A stretch of DNA of 5,411 nucleotides. It comes from Actinomycetota bacterium (lineage in GTDB: Bacteria > Actinomycetota > Thermoleophilia > Solirubrobacterales > Solirubrobacteraceae). Below are positions 1 through 5,158 of the stretch, in pieces. The notes beneath the pieces were generated by a model. That model searched no databases. It saw nothing but the letters and a program-made list of their open reading frames with translations, and was not told where the DNA came from. Location: contig WLNG01000112.1 in the NCBI GenBank assembly GCA_009699915.1, forward strand, positions 1 to 5,411, given 5' to 3'. The position numbers and the translations under genes were made by a program. The number at the start of each line of letters is the position of its first letter. Positions within the stretch are counted from its first letter, which is position 1.

Positions 1-124
1 CGACCCAGGCCGGGCGCGGGAAGTGCTGGGGAATCTCCTGCGTGGCACGGCCGAGGACCGCGCCCGTCTCATCGAAGACCAGGCAGGTGGTTCCCGTCGT
101 CCCCTGATCGATCGCGAGGATCAC
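1..124 (-). CDS. glpK: Glycerol kinase, N-terminal fragment (cut by window edge)
   Basis: Glycerol kinase phosphorylates glycerol to sn-glycerol 3-phosphate with ATP in the cytoplasm. Only the first 41 codons are present. Reading from a GTG at 124, the protein begins with a short beta strand and the FGGY-kinase phosphate-binding loop AIDQGTTGTT (residues 4-13), then a VFDETG turn (17-22). It continues into QEIPQHFPRPAWV (29-41), which matches the Q-x-(F/Y)-P-x-P-G-W-V-E-H-D region of GlpK, with Ala in place of the usual Gly before Trp. The GTG is chosen because it puts the conserved loop four residues from the N terminus and no ATG lies upstream in frame. No strong Shine-Dalgarno is visible; the stop of the upstream glycosyltransferase gene is only 7 bases away, so translational coupling is likely. 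Other FGGY kinases (xylulokinase type) are possible, but the QEIPQ..P..PAWV segment favours glycerol kinase. Confidence 0.88.
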   Translation of the reverse strand, partial: MILAIDQGTTGTTCLVFDETGAVLGRATQEIPQHFPRPAWV

Positions 125-131
125 AGGGCCG

Positions 132-815
132 TCAGCGCCTTCGCAGGCGCGTGAGATAGATCGGCACGAAGTCGCAGAGCTGACGGAAGCGGTGCCGGAA
201 CCCGGCCCACGTCTTTCCAGTCGCGCGATGTTCGAGCTCGACCGGGATCTCGCGGACCCGCAGCCCCGCCCGGGCGGCATCGACCGTCATGCCAATCTCC
301 ATTCCGAAGCGCGGAGCGAACGGCGTGACGATCTCGAGCACCTCGGCGCGCATCGCGCGCTGCCCGGAGATCGGCGCCTGGAGGTCGAGCCCCGTGAGCC
401 GCTGAATCGCCCAGTGCGCGAAGCCCACGGCAATTCCGAAGCCGCCGCCCACCCGGCGCGCGAAGATCGCGATCGCGAGGTCGCACTCGTCGCGCTCGAC
501 CGCCTCGACGAGCACGCGCAATCCAGCCGCGCTGTCGGCGAGGTCGGCATCGCAGAGCAGGACGATCTCGGGCCCAGCAGCAAGCGCCGCCTCCGCTGCG
601 AGCGTCGCCGCCCCGCCCTTGCCCTCGGGCCGCGGGAGCGACACGACTGTGGCTCCGGCGGCCCGCGCCACGGCGGCGGTGGCATCCCCCGACCCGTCAT
701 CGCCGACGACGACGAGCGCACCGGGGAAAACGCGCCCCAAGGCCTCGACGGTCGCACCGATGCGGTCGGCTTCGTCCCGAGCGGCGATGACGATGGCGAG
801 GCGCGACGCGTCCAT
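132..815 (-). CDS. GT-A fold glycosyltransferase (family GT2, or GT81-like)
   Basis: A 227-residue predicted cytoplasmic or membrane-associated nucleotide-sugar glycosyltransferase. Seen: an N-terminal VIAARDEADRIG strand-loop (9-20) that binds the nucleotide in GT-A enzymes, DDGS (39-42), EGKGGA (64-69) and the metal-binding DAD (89-91). In the acceptor half there are PISGQR (148-153) and FGMEIG (170-175), followed by an Arg-rich C terminus (207-227). The SG..R and F/YG.EIG segments recall glucosyl-3-phosphoglycerate synthase (GT81) as well as dolichyl-phosphate-sugar synthases of GT2, so donor and acceptor are left open. No convincing membrane helix is present beyond a mildly hydrophobic Gly/Ala stretch near 122-137. 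The ATG at 815 puts the first strand at residue 6, as usual for the family, but it has no clear ribosome site. A GTG at 839 with AGGG 8 bases upstream would add 8 residues and is a real alternative. The gene lies 7 bases before glpK and probably shares its transcript. Confidence 0.82.
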   Translation of the reverse strand: MDASRLAIVIAARDEADRIGATVEALGRVFPGALVVVGDDGSGDATAAVARAAGATVVSLPRPEGKGGAATLAAEAALAAGPEIVLLCDADLADSAAGLRVLVEAVERDECDLAIAIFARRVGGGFGIAVGFAHWAIQRLTGLDLQAPISGQRAMRAEVLEIVTPFAPRFGMEIGMTVDAARAGLRVREIPVELEHRATGKTWAGFRHRFRQLCDFVPIYLTRLRRR

Positions 816-867
816 GGCGCTGGGTATCGTGGCACTCACTGAGGTCACCCTGCCAGAAGGAGCCCAC
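816..867. promoter_or_regulatory. Divergent intergenic region between glycosyltransferase and biotin carrier genes
   Basis: These 52 bases separate two divergently transcribed units, so promoters for both must lie here or reach into the neighbouring coding sequence. No convincing -35/-10 pair can be read on either strand; TATCGT near 829-834 on the plus strand is only a weak -10-like hexamer. At 812-817 the palindrome CCATGG supplies an ATG on both strands: the minus-strand one starts the glycosyltransferase, and the plus-strand one at 814 is in frame with the carrier protein but is not preferred as its start. Regulatory content is inferred from geometry, not from a recognised motif. Confidence 0.4.
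855..862 (+). promoter_or_regulatory. Strong ribosome binding site for the biotin carrier gene
   Basis: AGAAGGAG lies 5 bases before the GTG at 868 and is the best Shine-Dalgarno match in the window. It decides the start: the in-frame ATG at 814 has no comparable site and would add an 18-residue N-terminal extension unlike the compact carrier family. Confidence 0.75.
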
Positions 868-1080
868 GTGCCCGACATCGAGGCCCACATCACGGGCACC
901 GTATGGAAGATCGAATGCCAGGTCGGCGATCAGATCGCCGAGGGTGACACGGTGGCGATCCTGGAGTCGATGAAGATGGAGATGCCGGTCGAGGCCGAGG
1001 ATGCCGGCACCGTGCGGGAGATCCTCTGCGAGGAGGGCCAACCGGTCAACGCCGGTGACGCCCTCGTGGTTCTGGAGTAG
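868..1080 (+). CDS. Free-standing biotin carboxyl carrier protein, 70 aa (TB7.3-like)
   Basis: This small cytoplasmic protein consists only of a biotinyl/lipoyl attachment domain. It would carry biotin on a swinging lysine between the biotin carboxylase and carboxyltransferase partners of an acyl-CoA carboxylase. The attachment motif ESMKMEMPV spans residues 33-41, with Lys36 the predicted biotinylated residue; flanking Met on both sides is the biotin rather than lipoyl signature. The two half-domains are visible as a quasi-repeat: IKECQVGDQIAEGD-type sequence before the hairpin (around 14-27) and REILCEEGQPVNAGD after it (50-64). The 70-aa length matches mycobacterial TB7.3 (about 71 aa) and lacks the long Ala/Pro-rich N terminus of E. 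coli AccB. The GTG start rests on the AGAAGGAG site. No carboxylase or transferase subunit is in the window, so its partners are unknown. Genes for biotin synthesis lie downstream on the same strand, and the next gene is in the same reading frame after one TAG. Confidence 0.93.
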   Translation: MPDIEAHITGTVWKIECQVGDQIAEGDTVAILESMKMEMPVEAEDAGTVREILCEEGQPVNAGDALVVLE

Positions 1081-1107
1081 CGGCGCCCGCCGCGCCCCCC
1101 GACTTCG

Positions 1108-1896
1108 ATGGCCGGCTCCCTGATCGAGGACCGCCCCGCCGACGGCGTCTTGCGGCTCACGATCTCCAACCCCGAGAAGGGCGGCGCACTGGACCATGAG
1201 ATCCTCGCGGCGATCACCACCGCACTGGAACCGGAGCCAGATGGCGTGCGCTGCATCCTGTTGACCGGGACGGGGCGCCACTTCTCGTCGGGGTACGACA
1301 TCGGCAACATTCCGCAGGACGTCTTCGCCGTCGAGGCCGAGCGGCTCGTCGCGCACCCATTCGCCGACGCGCTGCGCACGCTTGACGACACCGACGTCCC
1401 GGTGGTCGCAGCGGTGAACGGCCCGGCGATCGGCGGCGGACTGGAGCTCGCGCTGGCCTGCGACCTGCGCGTCTGCGGCGAGCGGGCGCGATTCGGGATG
1501 CCCCCCGCCAAGCTCGGCGTCGTCTACTCGCACACCGGCCTGCAGCGGTTCGTCGACGCGATCGGCGTCCCGCGCACCCGCGAGCTCTTCCTCGGCGGCC
1601 GGAGGATCGGCGCGCAGACGGCGCTCGACTGGGGCCTGGTCAACGAGCTCGTCTCCGATGAGGAGCTCGAAAGCGTCGCGCTCGGCTGGGCGACCGAGAT
1701 CGCGGGCAACGCGCCGCTGAGCGTGCGCGGCACCAAGCGCGTCCTGCGCGAGCTGCGCCGCGCGCAGGTCACGCTCGACCCCGAGATCGAACGCGAGCTG
1801 CTCGCGCTGCGCAAGGCGTGCTTCGCCTCGGCCGACCTGCAGGAGGGAGTGCGGGCGTTCGCCGAGAAGCGCGAGCCCCGCTGGCAGGGCCGGTGA
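1108..1896 (+). CDS. Enoyl-CoA hydratase/isomerase (crotonase) family protein, methylmalonyl-CoA decarboxylase-like
   Basis: A 262-aa crotonase-fold protein acting on an acyl-CoA thioester. Oxyanion-hole elements are visible as FSSGYDI (59-65) and GPAIGGGLELAL (105-116). Of the two glutamates hydratases use, the first (Glu113) is present, but the second is replaced: FGMPPAKLGVVY (129-140) has Pro133 where FGQPE occurs in hydratases. The pattern instead resembles E. coli methylmalonyl-CoA decarboxylase ScpB/YgfG (261 aa), which has FSAGHDI, GGAFE and a MTPVNLGVPY segment. From memory, Gly110 and Tyr140 of that enzyme fall at the same numbers here, while its His66 corresponds to Tyr63. The C terminus, RKACFASADLQEGVRAFAEKR (236-255 region), also matches the decarboxylase. 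A biotin carrier gene lies 27 bases upstream, fitting acyl-CoA carboxylation/decarboxylation. The ATG is the only start possible after the in-frame TAG at 1078-1080, yet it has no Shine-Dalgarno. The 3' end overlaps the xth start by 4 bases. The family is certain; the exact reaction is not. Confidence 0.9.
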   Translation: MAGSLIEDRPADGVLRLTISNPEKGGALDHEILAAITTALEPEPDGVRCILLTGTGRHFSSGYDIGNIPQDVFAVEAERLVAHPFADALRTLDDTDVPVVAAVNGPAIGGGLELALACDLRVCGERARFGMPPAKLGVVYSHTGLQRFVDAIGVPRTRELFLGGRRIGAQTALDWGLVNELVSDEELESVALGWATEIAGNAPLSVRGTKRVLRELRRAQVTLDPEIERELLALRKACFASADLQEGVRAFAEKREPRWQGR

Positions 1897-2675
1897 GGGT
1901 CGCCACCTGGAACGTCAACTCCCTGCGCGCGCGCATGCCGCGCGTGCTCGAGTTCCTCGAGGGCGTCGCGCCCGACGTTGCGCTCCTGCAGGAGACGAAG
2001 GTCGCTCCGGAGGCCTATCCCGATGAGGAGCTGCGCGCCGCCGGATACGAGAGCATCCATCACAGCGGCGGACGCTGGGCGGGCGTGGCGATCCTCGCCC
2101 GCGCGGGCCTCGGCCTGACCGAGGCGCGGTCCGGCCTCCCCGGCGAGGCGCGTCCCGAGGAGGCGCGCTGGATCGAGGCGTTCGTCCCCGGGCTCGGCGT
2201 GCGAGTGGCGAGCGTCTACGTCGTAAACGGGCGCGAGGTCGGCAGCGCGCCCTTCGCCGAGAAGCTGCGCTTCCTCGATGCGCTGGGAGCGCGCGGGCGC
2301 GAGCTGGCGGGCGAGCCGTTGATCGTCGGCGGGGACTTCAACGTCGCGCCGCAGGACATCGACGTCTACGACCCGGCGGCCTTCGCGGGGGCCACGCACG
2401 TCACCGAGGATGAGCGCGGGCGATTGCGCGAGCTGCTGCAGACCGGACGCCTTCTGGATGCCTACCGGGTGCTCGATCCCGACGGCGTCCACCACACGTG
2501 GTGGGACTACCGCGGCGGGAGCTTCCACCGCGGGCTGGGCATGCGCATCGACCTGCTGCTGGTGTCCGAGGGGCTCGTCCCGAGGTTGCGCTCGTGCGCG
2601 ATCGCACGCGAGCTGCGCAAGGGCCCCAAGCCCAGCGACCACGCGCCGCTCGTCGCAGATCTGGACAATGGATGA
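1893..2675 (+). CDS. xth: Exodeoxyribonuclease III (AP endonuclease, EEP superfamily)
   Basis: A 260-aa cytoplasmic DNA-repair nuclease that cleaves 5' to abasic sites and removes 3' blocking groups from duplex DNA. Its length is close to E. coli XthA (268 aa). Motifs in order: TWNVNSLRAR (5-14), LLQETK (31-36) with metal-ligand Glu34, ASVYVVNG (106-113) with Tyr109, and GGDFNVAP (146-153) with Asp148 and Asn150. RIDLLL (218-223) carries Asp220, and KPSDHAPL (245-252) carries the catalytic Asp249-His250 pair. All expected active-site residues are present. The GTG start at 1893 overlaps the TGA of the crotonase gene (sequence GTGA) and puts the first strand at the N terminus, as in the family. 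An in-frame ATG at 1818 would add 25 residues read from inside the crotonase gene and is rejected. The nearest purine-rich element, AGGG, is only 3 bases away, so translation probably depends on coupling. It sits between biotin-related genes with no evident functional link. Confidence 0.95.
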   Translation: MRVATWNVNSLRARMPRVLEFLEGVAPDVALLQETKVAPEAYPDEELRAAGYESIHHSGGRWAGVAILARAGLGLTEARSGLPGEARPEEARWIEAFVPGLGVRVASVYVVNGREVGSAPFAEKLRFLDALGARGRELAGEPLIVGGDFNVAPQDIDVYDPAAFAGATHVTEDERGRLRELLQTGRLLDAYRVLDPDGVHHTWWDYRGGSFHRGLGMRIDLLLVSEGLVPRLRSCAIARELRKGPKPSDHAPLVADLDNG

Positions 2676-2754
2676 TGTGGTCGTCCCCGCCGGGGGCGTC
2701 CGGGGCCGCTGACAGGCTCCCTGAACCACCGCCACCATTGGAGATCGTCGTTTC
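2676..2754 (+). promoter_or_regulatory. Intergenic leader before bioB
   Basis: At 79 bases this is the longest gap in the plus-strand run and the only candidate site for a separate bio promoter. A short hairpin can be drawn at 2683-2697 (six pairs including one G-T, loop GCC), but no T tract follows it, so it is not a convincing intrinsic terminator. CTGACA at 2709-2714 resembles a -35 element. The hexamer CACCAT 18 bases later is a poor -10 and would put the transcript start downstream of the ribosome site. I find no inverted repeat of the BirA, BioR or BioQ operator type as I know them. A weak GGAG at 2740-2743 lies 11 bases before the bioB ATG. Confidence 0.3.
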
Positions 2755-3948
2755 ATGCCACCGCTGATCACGCCGTCCGAAGCCCTCGAGCTCGGTGCGC
2801 TGACCGACCCCAAGGACATCGAAGTGCTCGTCGAGCGCGCCTGGGCGGCGCGCGTGGAGCGCTTCGGCGACAGCACCGACATGTGCTCGCTCGTCAATGC
2901 GAAGTCCGGTGGCTGCGCCGAGGACTGCGGCTTCTGCGCCCAGTCCCGGTTCGCTGAGGCCGAGACGCCGATGCACGCGATGATGGAGCCCGAGCAGATC
3001 CTCGAGCACGCCCGCGCCGCCGAGGCCGCGGGTGCGCATCGCTTCTGCATGGTCACTCAGGGCCAGGGCCTCTCGAAGCGCGACTTCCAGAAGTACCTCG
3101 ACGGGATCCGGCTGGTCTCCGAGCACACGAACCTCAAGCGCTGCGCGTCGATCGGCCACATGAGCGTCGAACGCGCCCGCCAGCTCAAGGATGCCGGGGT
3201 CCAGCGCGTCCACCACAACGTCGAGACGGCGGAGTCCTATTACGACGAGGTCTCGACCACCGTCCGTTATGACGGGCGCCTGCGCACGATCGACGCGGTT
3301 CGGGAAGCTGGGCTGGAGACCTGCGTCGGCGGGATCCTCAACCTCGGCGAGAGCGAGGAACAGCGGGTCCAGATGGCCTTCGAGCTGGCCTCGATCGACC
3401 CGACGAGCGTCCCGATCAATCTGCTCATCCCCAAGCCCGGGACGAAGTTCGGCGATCGCCAGCTGATGGATCCCTGGGAGGCGGTGAAGTGGATCGCGAT
3501 CTTCCGCCTGATCCTGCCCGAAGCCCTCTTCCGTCTCTGCGGCGGGCGCGTCGAGAATCTTGCCGAGCTGCAGCCACTGGCGATCCGCGCCGGCGTCAAC
3601 GGGGTGATGATGGGGAACTTCCTCACGACGCTCGGCAACACGCCCGAACAGGACCGGGCGATGTTCACCGAGCAGGGGCTGAACATCTCGCGCCAGCCCG
3701 ACAACGGCGCCAACCCCCGCCCCGACAACCGCTCCGGCGTCCTCGACGGCGAGACGCCCGACCTGATCGACGAGTACCTCGACGACTACACGCCCAGCGG
3801 TGACGTCGACCTCACCGTGCGCCTGTGGGACCCGTCGGAGCAGCTGCGCTACCGCCCGGCCGACTCGCGGATCCCGCGGCGTCCCGACGGTGCTCCGAAC
3901 GCCTGGCCTGACGCCCTCCAGGTCGAGCCCGAGGAGACCGCGGTCTGA
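2755..3948 (+). CDS. bioB: Biotin synthase (radical SAM)
   Basis: BioB inserts sulfur into dethiobiotin to form biotin, the last step of the pathway, using S-adenosylmethionine radical chemistry. The [4Fe-4S] motif Cx3Cx2C is GGCAEDCGFCAQS (52-64), with Cys54, Cys58 and Cys61. The ligands expected for the sulfur-donating [2Fe-2S] cluster of the E. coli type are all visible: Cys98 (FCMVTQG), Cys130 (KRCASIGH), Cys190 (ETCVGGI) and Arg265 (CGGRVENL). HHNVETA (153-159) is the dethiobiotin-contact loop and MMGNFLTT (285-292) ends the barrel. The protein is 397 aa against 346 in E. coli. From about residue 315 there is an acidic, Pro/Arg-containing tail that includes LIDEYLDDYTP and VRLWDPSEQLRYRP; its third-position GC stays high, so it is true coding sequence. 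ATG 2755 is supported by GGAG 11 bases upstream and by normal family spacing to the cluster motif. The stop is one base before the bioF ATG. Confidence 0.97.
   Translation: MPPLITPSEALELGALTDPKDIEVLVERAWAARVERFGDSTDMCSLVNAKSGGCAEDCGFCAQSRFAEAETPMHAMMEPEQILEHARAAEAAGAHRFCMVTQGQGLSKRDFQKYLDGIRLVSEHTNLKRCASIGHMSVERARQLKDAGVQRVHHNVETAESYYDEVSTTVRYDGRLRTIDAVREAGLETCVGGILNLGESEEQRVQMAFELASIDPTSVPINLLIPKPGTKFGDRQLMDPWEAVKWIAIFRLILPEALFRLCGGRVENLAELQPLAIRAGVNGVMMGNFLTTLGNTPEQDRAMFTEQGLNISRQPDNGANPRPDNRSGVLDGETPDLIDEYLDDYTPSGDVDLTVRLWDPSEQLRYRPADSRIPRRPDGAPNAWPDALQVEPEETAV
3935..3946 (+). repeat. 12-bp perfect palindrome at the bioB-bioF junction
   Basis: AGACCGCGGTCT is its own reverse complement and lies across the last bioB codons, between a GAGGAG purine tract (3931-3936) and the bioF ATG at 3950. 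GAGGAG ends 13 bases before the ATG, long for a ribosome site; a four-pair hairpin with a CGCG loop in the mRNA would bring it closer. The palindrome is within bioB coding sequence, and one match of this length is expected by chance in about 5 kb, so function is doubtful. Confidence 0.3.
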
Positions 3949-3949
3949 G

Positions 3950-5158
3950 ATGACCGACCTGCACCAGCGCCTGGAGGACTTGCGCGACCGGGGCCTCTAC
4001 CGCCGACTGCGCATCGTCAGCGGTCCGCAGGGGCCGCGGATCGTGCTCGACGGCCGGCCGGTGCTGCTGCTCTGCTCGAACAACTATCTCGGGCTCGCCG
4101 ATCATCCGCGCGTCCGCGAGGCGGCCGCCGATGCGGCGATGCGCTGGGGGGCGGGCGCCGGAGCGTCGCGCCTGGTGTCCGGGACGATGCGGATCCACCG
4201 AGCGCTCGAAAAGCGGCTCGCCGACTTCAAGAACAGCGATGCCGCCGTGCTCTTCGGCTCCGGATACCTGGCCAACCAGGGCGTGATCGGGTCGCTCGCC
4301 CGTGAGGGCGAGGTGGTCTTCTCGGACGAGCTCAACCATGCATCGATCATCGACGGCTGCCGACTCTCACGGGCGAAGACCTTCGTCTATCGACACCGCG
4401 ACCTCGAGCACCTTGCTTGGGGCCTTGAAGAGGCTGGCCGGCGCGCCTCGCTGATCGTCACCGACTCCGTCTTCTCGATGGACGGCGCCATCGCGCCGCT
4501 GACCGGGCTCGCCGAGCTGGCCCGTCGCCACAACGTGCGCCTGGCAGTGGACGAAGCCCACGCCGTCGGCTGCATCGGCCCGGGTGGCCGCGGCGCGGTG
4601 CACGCCGCCGGGCTGGAAGGTGAGGTGGACGTCGTCATCGGGACGCTCGGCAAGGCGCTCGGGTCCTACGGCGCCTACGTGACCTGCGGCGACGACATGG
4701 CGCGGTGGCTCGTCAACAGCGCCCGCTCGCTGATCTTCTCGACGGCGCCTGCGCCGCCGTCGGTGGCAGCGGCGCTTGCCGCCCTGGAACTGCTGATGGA
4801 CGACGATCACGCCGTCGAGCGCCTGCAAGACAACGCCAACGTCCTGCGCGCCGCGCTGAGCGACGAGGGTCTGGACACCGCGGACTCCAGCACCCACATC
4901 ATCCCGCTGATCGTCGGCGATGCGCAGACCACGATGGACCTCTGTGAGATGGCGCTCGAAGACGGCGTCTTCGCCCAGGGCATCCGCCCGCCGACCGTCG
5001 CACCGGGGACCTCGCGCCTGCGGCTGACGGTGATGTCCACGCATACCGCCCAGGAGCTGCGCGGCGCGGCGCAGATCCTCGGGCGTGCCGCGCGCGATGC
5101 GGGCCTTGCGCCTGCGCGCCTCCCACACGAGGATCACGGCCAGCCCGCCGTCGCATGA
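3950..5158 (+). CDS. bioF: 8-amino-7-oxononanoate synthase (alpha-oxoamine synthase, PLP-dependent)
   Basis: A 402-aa fold-type I PLP enzyme that condenses a pimeloyl thioester with L-alanine, releasing CO2, to make KAPA (8-amino-7-oxononanoate), the first ring-forming intermediate of biotin. Seen: SNNYLGL (43-49), GSGYLANQG (103-111) for phosphate/PLP contact, NHAS (129-132) with His130 to stack on the PLP ring, and SVFSMDGA (173-180). DEAHAVG (201-207) supplies Asp201 and His204, and [11 protein letters not shown] (231-241) carries Lys235, the Schiff-base lysine. The length is a little above E. coli BioF (384 aa), the excess being a poorly conserved tail after about residue 385. Glycine C-acetyltransferase (Kbl) shares these motifs; placement between bioB and bioD decides for BioF. 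ATG 3950 is one base after the bioB stop, and the open frame further upstream is only bioB read out of phase. The 3' end overlaps the bioD start as ATGA, indicating translational coupling. Confidence 0.94.
   Translation: MTDLHQRLEDLRDRGLYRRLRIVSGPQGPRIVLDGRPVLLLCSNNYLGLADHPRVREAAADAAMRWGAGAGASRLVSGTMRIHRALEKRLADFKNSDAAVLFGSGYLANQGVIGSLAREGEVVFSDELNHASIIDGCRLSRAKTFVYRHRDLEHLAWGLEEAGRRASLIVTDSVFSMDGAIAPLTGLAELARRHNVRLAVDEAHAVGCIGPGGRGAVHAAGLEGEVDVVIGTLGKALGSYGAYVTCGDDMARWLVNSARSLIFSTAPAPPSVAAALAALELLMDDDHAVERLQDNANVLRAALSDEGLDTADSSTHIIPLIVGDAQTTMDLCEMALEDGVFAQGIRPPTVAPGTSRLRLTVMSTHTAQELRGAAQILGRAARDAGLAPARLPHEDHGQPAVA

Noticed and set aside
192..842. Plus-strand open frame opposite the glycosyltransferase
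   Set aside because: The protein is Arg/Asp/His-rich without family features, while the minus strand carries clear DDGS and DAD motifs.
814..867. ATG at 814 as start of the biotin carrier protein
   Set aside because: It would add 18 residues not typical of the compact family and lacks a ribosome site, whereas GTG 868 has AGAAGGAG 5 bases upstream.
1924..1938. Alternating purine-pyrimidine tract (TGCGCGCGCGCATGC), possible Z-DNA
   Set aside because: It encodes the conserved LRARM segment of exonuclease III and is explained by Ala/Arg codon choice at high GC.
2683..2697. Candidate intrinsic terminator after xth
   Set aside because: The stem is only six pairs with one G-T, and no T-rich tract follows.
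2722..2750. Possible BioQ or BirA operator upstream of bioB, starting from TGAAC at 2722
   Set aside because: No matching inverted half-site occurs at the required spacing; a single pentamer is expected by chance.
1524..3056. A 510-codon open frame on the minus strand, antisense to the crotonase, xth and bioB genes
   Set aside because: Its product is Ser/Arg/Ala-rich with no recognisable domain, and it lies opposite three genes with intact active-site motifs. Long antisense frames without stops are common in high-GC DNA.
2401..3216. Minus-strand open frame of 271 codons across the xth-bioB junction
   Set aside because: It is opposite well-supported xth and bioB coding sequence and has no motifs or plausible ribosome site; a composition shadow.
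4367..5137. Minus-strand 256-codon open frame opposite bioF
   Set aside because: Low-complexity Arg/Gly/Val-rich product, antisense to the complete PLP-enzyme motif set.
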